A stretch of 7,287 nucleotides of DNA from Alphaproteobacteria bacterium (GTDB taxonomy: Bacteria; Pseudomonadota; Alphaproteobacteria; JAJFFI01), in assembly GCA_021776755.1 (NCBI GenBank), contig JAJFFI010000490.1:1-7287 (forward strand), given 5' to 3'. Below are positions 1-7,287 of the stretch, piece after piece. The position numbers and the translations under genes were made by a program. The notes beneath the pieces are model-generated. The model was not told the origin of the DNA and made no database searches. It was given only the letters and a program-made list of their open reading frames with translations. Every line of letters begins with the position of its first letter. Positions within the stretch are counted from its first letter, which is position 1.

Positions 1-63
1 GATGAGGATGATCCCGAAGGTCGCCCACATCTGCCACAGCTCACCGCCCAAGACTCCGTCCAC
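1..63 (-). CDS. SLC13-family permease, second tandem copy (N-terminus only, runs off left edge)
   Basis: Only 21 codons are visible, from a GTG start at 63 down to base 1. They are recognised by comparison with the permease at 244-1973. Bases 1-78 align without gaps to 1911-1988 with about 70 of 78 identities. Of the 21 codons, five differ synonymously and two differ conservatively (Val/Ile and Ile/Met). That pattern shows both copies have been under protein-level selection. The alignment stays good through the purine-rich Shine-Dalgarno segment and fades beyond about base 80. The visible peptide leads into the first membrane segment (WQMWATFGIIL). Inference: this is a tandem paralogue and probably transports a related organic anion or sulfate-like substrate. 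Whether it is intact cannot be seen here. Confidence 0.8.
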   Translation of the reverse strand, partial: MDGVLGGELWQMWATFGIILI

Positions 64-97
64 GCGCCGCTCTCCCTCGTTCCCCTGAAGACGCGAG

Positions 98-125
98 ACT
101 CTAGCAGCCGCGAAAACAGTGTCCA
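98..125 (-). promoter_or_regulatory. Predicted sigma-70 promoter of the second permease copy
   Basis: On the minus strand, TGGACA (125-120) is a 5/6 match to the -35 consensus. A 16-nt spacer follows, then TAGAGT (103-98), a 4/6 match to the -10. The -10 ends 34 nt before the GTG start at 63. The same arrangement, with the same -35 hexamer and spacer length, lies in front of the other permease copy. That repetition is the main reason to believe it. Confidence 0.5.
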
Positions 126-149
126 TGACCCATTGACGGTAGCCGCTAT

Positions 150-172
150 CCCGCGCCGTGCGGGGTCGCGGG
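150..172. other. GC-rich hairpin between the two permease copies
   Basis: CCCGCG (150-155) and CGCGGG (167-172) form a perfect 6-bp inverted repeat around an 11-nt loop, 72 nt past the stop codon of the first permease. No T tract follows on either strand, so it is not a standard intrinsic terminator. It could slow transcription or stabilise the 3' end of the upstream mRNA. The rest of the 64-243 interval shows no gene. Confidence 0.25.
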
Positions 173-243
173 CGTGGCCAGTGCTGCGCGGCGGACCTGT
201 AAGGAACACACCAGCAGATTCTCGGTCGGTAGCGACGCGATCG

Positions 244-1973
244 TCAGAGCCCGTAGTACCAGGGCACGAAGAGCGTAAAAGCGATCCAGACGATCAGGGT
301 GAGCAGCGTTCCAGCCCGGGCAAAATCGGCAAACTTGTAGTTGCCCGGTCCCATAACGAGCAGATTTGTCTCGTAACCGATCGGAGACATGAACGAGCAG
401 TTCGACGCAAAAATCACGGCAACCGCGAACGGCAGCGGGTCGACGCCGAGTCCGCGCGCGATCTCGATGCCGATGGGCGTAAACAGCACGACGCAGGCCT
501 TCGTATTCAGCACGTTCGTTATCAGCGCGACGAGCAGGAAGAAGGCCGACAGCACCCAGGTGATATCGGCGTCGCCGACCAGTCCAAGCAATCCCTTGGC
601 GAGCCACGGTGCGCCGCCGGTGAATTCGAGCGAAACGCCGAGCGCAAGGGCGGCGGCGATCATTAGGACAATGGTCCGGTCTATGGCGGCGGACGCTTGC
701 CGTAGCGTCAGGCAGCCCGAGACGATCATCGCGATTGCCCCGGCGAGCGAGGCAATCAGGATCGGCACTACCCCCAGTGCCGCCGCGGTGATCGTGGCGA
801 GGAAGATCGCTATCGCGCGGCCGGTCAGGGAGGTTGCCGGCAAATCCTCCGCTGACCATTCCATCAGCAGCATGTTCGGGTCGCCCCGCAGCGCGCGAAT
901 TTTCGTGTCCTCGCCTTGTAGCAGCAGGATATCGCCGGCTTCGAGGCGTATCCCGCTGAGCTGCGGCCGGGCCATGCGCGCCCGGCGCTGTACGCCCAGC
1001 ACCTTGATGCCGAACCGGCGGGCGAGCTGCAACTGGTCCGGCACCCGGCCGGAATAGCGCGACGACGGCGTGATCATGGCCTCGGCGAGCATCTGGCCCT
1101 TCTGGATGGCGTTGTCGGCCTCGGCGAGTTGAAGGTTTTCTCGCCGCGCAGGATGGACTGGAGCGTGAGCTGCCCGAAGCTGGGGAAAAAGCCGCCGACG
1201 GATTTCTCCCCGACGTGCGCGGAGTCCGCATCGAGCGTGATACGGGCGATGAACTGGCGCCCGCCCGAGCGCGCCTTCGCTTCTGCTTCGTCCTTCGGCG
1301 GTTCGCGCTCCGGAATAAGCCGCGGTGCAATGAATACGACGTAGAGCAGGCCCGCCCCGGCAAGTACCAGCCCCGGAATCGTAAAGTCGAAAAAACCGAG
1401 CGGCTTCATGCCGAGTTCGTCCATCAGGCCCGAGACCAGCAGGTTGGTCGACGAGCCGATCAAGGTCAGCATGCCGCCGAGGATCGAGGCATAGGAGAGC
1501 GGGATCATCAGCCGCGAGGATGAGGCCCCGAGCCGGTGGGCAAACGCCTGCATGATCGGGATGAAGATCACCACCACGGGCGTGTTGTTCATGAAGGCCG
1601 ACGTGACCATCACCGCGGCCAGTGTGATGGCGACGGTGAGCGCGGCGTTCCCGCGGCCGACGGCCAGTGCCCAGGAGGCTGCCCGGTCGAGCACGCCGGT
1701 GCGCGCCAGCCCGTCGCCTATGACCAGCAGGGCGAGGATGGTGATGAGCGCGGGATTGGCAAAACCTTCGAGGAGTTTTTTCGCGGGCAGCAGGTTCCTG
1801 CCCGACGCATCCTCGACCGGTGCGATGTGGAATATTGCCAGCAGCACGAGGAGTACGACCAGCGACGTGACTTCGAGCGGAATCCGGTCGTTTGCGTAGA
1901 ACCCCAGGGCCATGAGGATGATCCCGAAGGTCGCCCACATCTGCCACAACTCGCCGCCCAGGATCCCATCCAC
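244..1973 (-). pseudogene. SLC13/DASS-family permease with TrkA-C-like domains, frameshifted
   Basis: The product is a sodium-coupled-type permease of the inner membrane, from the family that moves dicarboxylates, sulfate and similar anions. The substrate cannot be told. The N-terminal half holds several hydrophobic segments, the motif SAFMNNTPVVV and the family SNT-type motif GSSTN near residue 173. A cytosolic stretch follows (about residues 230-375) with TrkA-C/RCK_C-like sequence, including GDILLLQG. The C-terminal half repeats the membrane fold and carries SPIGYETNLLVMGPGNY near its end. The frame breaks at the A run 1139-1136 (minus strand). Upstream frame ends sensibly at GEK and the downstream frame resumes at NLQLAEAD. 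One added A would give a continuous protein of about 576 residues. Related two-TrkA-C proteins are around 600, and the first TrkA-C unit looks short, so a somewhat larger loss is possible. The start was placed at GTG 1973, not GTG 1982, because 1973 has GAGGGAG upstream and is conserved in the tandem copy. Confidence 0.75.
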
Positions 1974-2006
1974 GCGCCGCACTCCCTCTGCCCCCAGAGA
2001 CAGGGA

Positions 2007-2034
2007 ACTGTACCATCAGCCGGGAGACTGTCCA
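2007..2034 (-). promoter_or_regulatory. Predicted sigma-70 promoter of the frameshifted permease
   Basis: Minus-strand TGGACA (2034-2029), 16-nt spacer, TACAGT (2012-2007), with the -10 33 nt from the GTG start at 1973. It matches the promoter of the neighbouring copy in -35 sequence, spacer and leader length. It lies back to back with the thiC promoter, with about 44 bases between the two -35 boxes. It points away from the riboswitch, so the permease mRNA does not carry the TPP sensor. Confidence 0.5.
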
Positions 2035-2078
2035 TGAGGCAAAAGCGGTCCGAAACGTCTGCCCGTGCAGTGCCGCCC

Positions 2079-2107
2079 TTGCACCGCTCGCCGGGGCATC
2101 CCATAAT
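2079..2107 (+). promoter_or_regulatory. Predicted sigma-70 promoter of thiC
   Basis: TTGCAC (2079-2084), a 17-nt spacer and CATAAT (2102-2107), each a 4/6 to 5/6 match to consensus. The predicted transcription start, around 2114-2116, falls at the 5' edge of the riboswitch P1 stem. An aptamer that begins at the first transcribed bases is what one expects for a riboswitch leader. Confidence 0.6.
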
Positions 2108-2115
2108 CAATACAT

Positions 2116-4153
<2,038 letters not shown>

Positions 4154-4266
4154 CCCCGCCCTCGTCATTTCGACGAGGCACAGCTGAGGAGAAATCTTGT
4201 GTCCACTGCCGGCACTGTTGGCGGCGGAGGCAAGATTTCTCGCTCCGCTCGAAATGACGGGTGGGG
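4154..4266. repeat. REP-like imperfect palindrome between convergent genes
   Basis: Two arms face each other. CGTCATTTCGA (4163-4173) matches TCGAAATGACG (4249-4259), and AGAAATCTTG (4190-4199) matches CAAGATTTCT (4231-4240). CCCC (4154-4157) pairs with GGGG (4263-4266) at the outside. The spacers between blocks differ (16 versus 8 nt), leaving an internal loop, and the central loop is 31 nt. The element fills nearly all the space between the thiC stop and the LysR stop. Its core resembles dispersed extragenic palindromes common in GC-rich bacterial genomes; that likeness is from memory. It may fold in either transcript as a bidirectional mRNA end or weak terminator. Confidence 0.75.
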
Positions 4267-5199
4267 TTAGCCCACCGCCTCTGCTTCCTTCACTGCCCAG
4301 TCCCAGAACGCCTTGATCTTCGGCTGGTCCGCGGTGCGCTCCGGGGCGACGAGGAAGTAGCAGAAGGCGATCGGGAGGGCGAACGCGAAGGGTTTGGCGA
4401 GGGTGCCGGCGGCGATGTCGTCGCCGATGAAGGCCGAGCTTGCGAGCGTCACGCCCTGGCCCGCCTTGGCGGCCTCGACCGCCATCTGCTCCTGCGAGAA
4501 CACCGGACCGCGGGTGAGATCGATGCCGGCGGGGCCAGTGTCGACGCCTGCCGCCTTCAGCCACATGGCCCAATCGGGCCAGGAGTTTGCCTGCTGGCCC
4601 CAGTTCACATGCAGGAGCTGATGATGGCGGAGGTCGTCGGGGGTCTTGAGCGGTGGGGTTTCCCCGTCAACGCCATCGATCAGCGCCGGGCTGCACACCG
4701 GCACCACGGAGACGTCTTCGAGCAGGGGTTGCTCGCGCATGCCGGCATAGCCGCCGGCGCCATAACGGATGCCGAGGTCGATCGCGTCGCGGTCGAGATC
4801 GACGACCTGGTTGGTCGCGTCGATGCGGACGTTGATCTCCGGATAGGCGGCATGAAACCGTGCGAGCCGCGGCACCAGCCACTTGGCGGCGAAGTTGGGG
4901 GCGACGCTGACCGTGAGGCCGCCGGTGTCGGGTGCTGCCTGCATGTGTCCGGCCGCCTCGGCGAGATTTTCAAACCCGTCGCGGAGATATGGCAGCGCGC
5001 GCTGGCCCGCGTCGGTGAGCAGCAATGCCCGGGTGAGGCGGCGGAACAGCGGCTGGCCGACGAACTCCTCCAGCGTCTTGATCTGGTGGCTGACCGCGGC
5101 CGGCGTGACGTTGAGCTCCTCGGCCGCCTTCTTGAAACTGAGATGGCGGGCGGCGGCCTCGAAGGCCCGGAGCGCGTTGAGGGGTGGGAGCATCGCCAT
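4267..5199 (-). CDS. LysR-family transcriptional regulator, GcvA/AmpR-like
   Basis: The 310-residue length is typical for this family. The N-terminal winged helix-turn-helix spans about residues 5-65, with the recognition region around SFKKAAEELNVTPAAVSHQI (21-40). FRRLTRALLLTDAG (53-66) is the wing and start of the linker helix. The effector-binding domain begins near GGLTVSVAPNFAAKWLVPRL. It continues with features of the GcvA/AmpR/TrpI group, such as DLDRDAIDLGIRYG. The inducer and targets cannot be deduced. Start: ATG 5199; the ATG at 5193 is a possible alternative. Neither has a strong Shine-Dalgarno, so the start is less certain than the gene. It is divergent from the DUF1127 gene across an AT-rich spacer containing a LysR-style dyad, which suggests autoregulation or control of that neighbour. 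Its 3' end converges on thiC, with no evident functional link. Confidence 0.95.
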   Translation of the reverse strand: MAMLPPLNALRAFEAAARHLSFKKAAEELNVTPAAVSHQIKTLEEFVGQPLFRRLTRALLLTDAGQRALPYLRDGFENLAEAAGHMQAAPDTGGLTVSVAPNFAAKWLVPRLARFHAAYPEINVRIDATNQVVDLDRDAIDLGIRYGAGGYAGMREQPLLEDVSVVPVCSPALIDGVDGETPPLKTPDDLRHHQLLHVNWGQQANSWPDWAMWLKAAGVDTGPAGIDLTRGPVFSQEQMAVEAAKAGQGVTLASSAFIGDDIAAGTLAKPFAFALPIAFCYFLVAPERTADQPKIKAFWDWAVKEAEAVG

Positions 5200-5214
5200 T
5201 CTGATAAGTTAGTA

Positions 5215-5237
5215 TTTCTTGTTCATAAGGCAAGAAA
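5215..5237. promoter_or_regulatory. Candidate LysR operator (inverted repeat)
   Basis: TTTCTTG (5215-5221) and CAAGAAA (5231-5237) are perfect 7-bp arms with a 9-bp spacer. The symmetry places T5220 and A5232 exactly 11 bases apart, which fits the T-N11-A box bound by LysR-type regulators. It lies 16-38 bases upstream of the LysR start, in the usual place for an autoregulatory site. Binding is inferred only. Confidence 0.5.
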
Positions 5238-5276
5238 GCATCGTTTGTGAATGTTGGTAATAAGTCGTTTTATTCG

Positions 5277-5301
5277 TTTCAACGCTAACACATGGTTGAA
5301 A
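5277..5301. promoter_or_regulatory. Inverted repeat overlapping the DUF1127 gene's Shine-Dalgarno region
   Basis: TTTCAAC (5277-5283) and GTTGAAA (5295-5301) are perfect 7-bp arms around an 11-nt loop. The 3' arm runs into the AAAGGAA Shine-Dalgarno (5299-5305) of the gene starting at 5312. In RNA this hairpin would partly cover the ribosome site. In DNA it could be a protein-binding dyad. The sequence does not decide between the two. Confidence 0.4.
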
Positions 5302-5311
5302 GGAATTTGAC

Positions 5312-5626
5312 ATGAACACGATCTGGATGGCCAGCATGGCCCGTGCCGGTGGGATTGAAACCGACCCCGCAGACTGGATGCAGCGCCGTGACCGGCGTGC
5401 CCGCGCCGACAGCCAGAGCAGCTATCGGTATCGACAGGGCCTGTTCACGGCCGTTCAGCGGTTCGCGGTGTCCCGGATGGCGGCCTTCCGCCGCAACCGC
5501 GCGCTCTCGGTTGTTGGGGGGCTCGACTCCAGCACGCTCGAGGATATCGGCATCGTGCGGGGGCAGGTGCTGGAAATGCGCCGCGCGGCGAACGCCAACC
5601 TGCCGGCGTGGCGGCGCTCGGCCTAA
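5312..5626 (+). CDS. DUF1127 domain protein with N-terminal extension
   Basis: The protein has 104 residues. The C-terminal part (about 47-92) is a DUF1127/YjiS-like segment: a basic stretch (RFAVSRMAAFRRNRAL), then the signature LDSSTLEDIGIVRGQV (71-86). Most DUF1127 proteins are about 45-75 residues, so this one has roughly 40 extra N-terminal residues, rich in Arg (RRDRRARAD) and without a signal peptide or membrane segment. Small Arg-rich DUF1127 proteins in other alphaproteobacteria have been linked to RNA binding and to stress or metabolic control; applying that here is inference. The ATG at 5312 has AAAGGAA 7 nt upstream. Expression may be set by the divergent LysR regulator and by the hairpin over its ribosome site. 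Confidence 0.85.
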   Translation: MNTIWMASMARAGGIETDPADWMQRRDRRARADSQSSYRYRQGLFTAVQRFAVSRMAAFRRNRALSVVGGLDSSTLEDIGIVRGQVLEMRRAANANLPAWRRSA

Positions 5627-5629
5627 ACG

Positions 5630-5646
5630 GCCGGGCCCCACCCGGC
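5630..5646 (+). terminator. Possible hairpin terminator after the DUF1127 gene
   Basis: GCCGGG (5630-5635) and CCCGGC (5641-5646) form a perfect 6-bp GC stem with a 5-nt loop, beginning 4 nt after the stop codon. No T tract follows, so termination may be weak or Rho-assisted, or the stem may only protect the mRNA end. Confidence 0.35.
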
Positions 5647-5776
5647 GGGGCGCATTTCCGCCCGATTTCTCCCGGAAGGTTGACGGCACGGGGAGCGGAC
5701 TGGCAGACAGCGGCATCGTGATGCTGCGCCTTGCGAGGCCGCTCTTTCTTGCAACTGTTCCGTGGAGATTTCGGAC

Positions 5777-6439
5777 ATGCCGATCACCCAGTTTCTCGCC
5801 CGCGCCGTGGGCGCACTTCTGGTTACCACCGCCATGGGCGCGCTGCCCGCCGCCGCTGCCTCGTTCGGGATGCCGACCTCCGAATATTCCGCGACCATGG
5901 TCTTCACCAGCGAAGGCGAGACCCAGCGCATGGACCACAGCTATGCCGGGAACCTGCAGCGCTTCGACATGAGCACGCCCCGGGGCAAGGCGGCGATGAT
6001 CGTGGATGTGAAGGCGTCCCAGACGACGATGCTGATGGCGGCGCAGAAGATCGCGCTGGTGATCGATGGCCAGACCAAGATGGCCGACGCCATGCCCTAC
6101 GGCACGCTGAACGACGCCGCGGCCGATGTCGCGATCACCAAGGAGGGCGCCGAGGAGATCAACGGCGTTGCGACCACGCGCTACAAGGTGGTGCACACCA
6201 AGGACGGCGAGGGCCGGTTCGACGGCCACATGTGGGTGACGCCCGAGAACATCATCGTCCGCTACAAGGGCAAGTCGACCAAGGACGGCAAGACGGTGAA
6301 CATGGAAATGCTGCTCGAAAACCTCAAGCTGGGAGCCCAGGACCGGGCCAAATACAAGGTGCCGGGCGGCTTCCGCACGATGCGGGCCAATGCCGCGATG
6401 ATGAAAGGCATGAAGGGGATGCCCGGCCTGCCGAAGTAG
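5777..6439 (+). CDS. Exported DUF4412/LolA-like protein of unknown function
   Basis: The 220-residue protein begins with a Sec signal peptide: a short polar start, a hydrophobic core (AVGALLVTTAMGAL, 10-23) and an alanine-rich cleavage region near residue 27. The mature part resembles the DUF4412 / outer-membrane lipoprotein-sorting (LolA-like) half-barrel pattern. This shows in YSATMVF at its start, alternating strands through about residue 100, YKVVHTKDGEGRFDGHMWV (136-154) and the closing KYKVPGGFRTM (192-202). There is no lipobox cysteine, so it should be soluble in the periplasm. The tail (202-216) is rich in Met with Lys and Gly. The ATG at 5777 was preferred to GTG 5762 because GGAG (5764-5767) lies 9 nt before that ATG, so the GTG would overlap the ribosome site. 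No clear promoter was found in 5647-5776. Its ligand is unknown, and it could also be a lipoprotein carrier. Confidence 0.85.
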   Translation: MPITQFLARAVGALLVTTAMGALPAAAASFGMPTSEYSATMVFTSEGETQRMDHSYAGNLQRFDMSTPRGKAAMIVDVKASQTTMLMAAQKIALVIDGQTKMADAMPYGTLNDAAADVAITKEGAEEINGVATTRYKVVHTKDGEGRFDGHMWVTPENIIVRYKGKSTKDGKTVNMEMLLENLKLGAQDRAKYKVPGGFRTMRANAAMMKGMKGMPGLPK

Positions 6440-6474
6440 CGCTGCGCTGGCGCAGATACCGAAGGCATACGACC

Positions 6475-6490
6475 GGCTATTTGCATAGCC
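6475..6490. other. Perfect small dyad upstream of the 6498 promoter
   Basis: GGCTAT (6475-6480), loop TTGC, ATAGCC (6485-6490). It sits 7 nt before the predicted -35 box. It may be an operator half-site pair or the 3' hairpin of the preceding mRNA. No T tract follows it. Confidence 0.3.
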
Positions 6491-6497
6491 CATGTTG

Positions 6498-6525
6498 TTG
6501 ACGATGCGTCTGAAAGGCCTAGATT
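6498..6525 (+). promoter_or_regulatory. Predicted promoter of the small exported protein gene
   Basis: TTGACG (6498-6503), a 16-nt spacer and TAGATT (6520-6525) match sigma-70 boxes at 5/6 and 4/6. Transcription would begin near 6532, giving a leader of about 80 nt. The leader contains a hairpin, TTTCCC (6556-6561) with GGGAAA (6568-6573), loop TTTTCC. Confidence 0.5.
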
Positions 6526-6613
6526 CCGGTATATGCTAAAGCGGCTGTCGGGTTGTTTCCCTTTTCCGGGAAAGCCTTCGTGCGCTGCCAATTCAAGTAT
6601 GAAAGAGGAGATC

Positions 6614-6919
6614 ATGGATACCCTCAAGACGACTCTCATCGCCGTTGCGGGCATTGCGCTCGCAACCCCCGCGTTTGCGGAGGGCGGCTTCAAGCCGAAT
6701 GCGCCGGAGTCCTTCTATGCTGACGCTGCCTATGCCAACGGCACATACCCGCGCTCGACCGTGGTGAATCACGAATACAATCACGGCCGCAACAAGAACC
6801 AGCTCTCGGCCACGAGCGCGATCACCCGCGAGACGGCTGACAATACCGGCAACAGTCTTGGCGCTGGCCGGGAAGCCAAGGGCACGCAGACGACGAATCC
6901 GAAGGACACGGATCTGTAG
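6614..6919 (+). CDS. Small exported protein, unrecognised
   Basis: I do not recognise this family. The 101-residue product has a clear Sec signal peptide: Lys near the start, a hydrophobic run (TTLIAVAGIALATPA) and a cleavage site after AFA at residue 22. The mature part is about 79 residues, hydrophilic, rich in Asn, Thr, Ala and Gly, with no cysteine and no transmembrane segment. The motif HEYNHGRNK (53-61) has two His four residues apart, flanked by Asn and Arg. The C-terminal half is low in hydrophobics and probably flexible. GAGGAG (6605-6610) precedes the ATG at 6614. Upstream in-frame ATGs at 6533 and 6599 were rejected because they put charged residues ahead of the signal peptide, and the first coincides with the predicted transcription start. 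It appears to be a single-gene unit with its own promoter and terminator. Confidence 0.8.
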   Translation: MDTLKTTLIAVAGIALATPAFAEGGFKPNAPESFYADAAYANGTYPRSTVVNHEYNHGRNKNQLSATSAITRETADNTGNSLGAGREAKGTQTTNPKDTDL

Positions 6920-6936
6920 TCGAGCGACAGTTCCCG

Positions 6937-6970
6937 AAAAGCGGTCCCCTCGCGGGGGCCGCTTTTTTTT
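6937..6970 (+). terminator. Rho-independent terminator
   Basis: GCGGTCCCC (6941-6949) pairs with GGGGGCCGC (6954-6962), giving 9 bp including one G-U pair, with loop TCGC. Eight T residues follow (6963-6970). Four A residues at 6937-6940 extend the stem into the T tract. It starts 18 nt after the stop of the small exported protein. The A side gives a four-T run on the minus strand, so it may also stop the converging MaoC-like gene, whose stop is 14 nt away. Confidence 0.93.
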
Positions 6971-6983
6971 GGCCGTACGAGGC

Positions 6984-7287
6984 TCAGGCGATCTCGGTGA
7001 CCTTGCGGGCGAAGATGTGGTCGAAGGTCGCCATCAGGACGGTCTCGCCCTTCTCGTTGATGCAGCAGTGGCGCATCACCACCGAGCCGTAATCGGGCCG
7101 GCTGCGGATCGGTTTGGTTTCGAGGACCTCGGTGTCGGTGTGCAGCGTCGAGTCCGGCAGGACCGGGCGCAGCCAACGGAAATCCGTGGCGCCCCGGCCG
7201 CCCCGCAGCCCCGGCCAGAACATGCCGCTGTCGAAGGCCATCCGCATCATGATCGTCAGCGTCTGAAACCCGCTGCCGATATGTCCG
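6984..7287 (-). CDS. MaoC-like hotdog dehydratase (C-terminal part, runs off right edge)
   Basis: The frame is open from the right edge (reading GHIGSGFQTLTIMMRM) to a TGA at 6984-6986, giving about 101 residues of the C-terminal portion. The pattern GLRGGRGATDFRWLRPVLP is typical of the MaoC-like (R)-specific enoyl-CoA hydratase group, as are the T/S-rich DTEVLETKPIRSRPDYG strand pair and a closing MATFDHIFARK. GSGFQT matches the family's ASG-W-H-T position, with Phe-Gln in place of Trp-His. The catalytic Asp/His segment would lie upstream, outside the window, so activity cannot be judged. An internal ATG at 7250 is not the start, because conserved sequence continues in frame before it. It may act on an acyl-CoA in the cytosol; the exact substrate is unknown. 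Confidence 0.88.
   Translation of the reverse strand, partial: GHIGSGFQTLTIMMRMAFDSGMFWPGLRGGRGATDFRWLRPVLPDSTLHTDTEVLETKPIRSRPDYGSVVMRHCCINEKGETVLMATFDHIFARKVTEIA

Noticed and set aside
1136..1139. Programmed -1 ribosomal frameshifting in the permease
   Set aside because: Read in frame, the site is GAG AAA ACC, which lacks an X XXY YYZ slippery heptamer. tRNA re-pairing after a one-base slip would be poor, and I saw no obvious downstream stimulatory structure.
146..1363. Alternative minus-strand frame of 405 codons across the permease
   Set aside because: It is Arg/Pro-rich with no hydrophobic segments, while another frame in the same region encodes clear membrane helices.
1974..1982. GTG at 1982 as the permease start
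   Set aside because: It overlaps the GAGGGAG Shine-Dalgarno. It is not conserved in the tandem copy, where the base change makes AGC, while GTG 1973 is conserved.
4261..5250. Long plus-strand open frame (329 codons) antisense to the LysR gene
   Set aside because: It mirrors the LysR coding sequence in a shadow frame, with a biased composition and no recognisable domain.
5285..6493. Minus-strand open frame (402 codons) across the DUF1127 and DUF4412 genes
   Set aside because: It crosses two well-supported plus-strand genes and their spacer with no change in composition, as expected for an artefact of high GC.
6533..6613. Longer small protein starting at ATG 6533
   Set aside because: It would place 27 mostly polar or basic residues before a clean signal peptide, has no ribosome site, and coincides with the predicted transcription start.

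Overview
The window looks like chromosomal DNA from a GC-rich alphaproteobacterium. This rests on protein style (ThiC, a GcvA-type LysR regulator, a DUF1127 protein, a MaoC-like enzyme), strong GC bias at third codon positions, and compact gene packing. The genus cannot be read from the sequence alone. I see no phage, insertion sequence, CRISPR, rRNA or tRNA.

Left part (1-2035, minus strand): two tandem SLC13/DASS-family permease genes. Only the first 21 codons of the left copy lie inside the window (63 down to 1). The right copy (1973 down to 244) is complete in extent but is broken by an apparent single-base loss in a short A run near 1136-1139, between its two TrkA-C-like cytosolic segments. 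The two copies share their start codon, Shine-Dalgarno region and a promoter with the same -35 hexamer and the same 16-nt spacer, so the duplication included the regulatory region.

Centre (2079-4260, plus strand): a sigma-70-type promoter leads directly into a TPP riboswitch aptamer (2116-2209). A predicted hairpin hiding the Shine-Dalgarno sequence follows, then thiC (2282-4153). This is a self-contained thiamine-feedback unit making the pyrimidine half of thiamine. thiC converges on a LysR-type regulator (minus, 5199-4267), and the two stop codons are separated by a REP-like imperfect palindrome.

Right part (5200-7287): an AT-rich intergenic region with two perfect 7-bp inverted repeats separates the LysR gene from a divergently transcribed DUF1127 protein. 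Next come an exported DUF4412/LolA-like protein with a methionine-rich tail, then an unrecognised 101-residue exported protein with its own promoter and a strong intrinsic terminator. Converging on that terminator is the 3' part of a MaoC-like hotdog dehydratase gene that runs off the right edge.

The best-supported unusual points are the duplicated and partly decayed permease pair with a copied promoter, the readable expression platform of the thiC riboswitch, the candidate operators between the LysR and DUF1127 genes, and the small exported orphan. I do not see convincing evidence of a wholly new multi-gene system.
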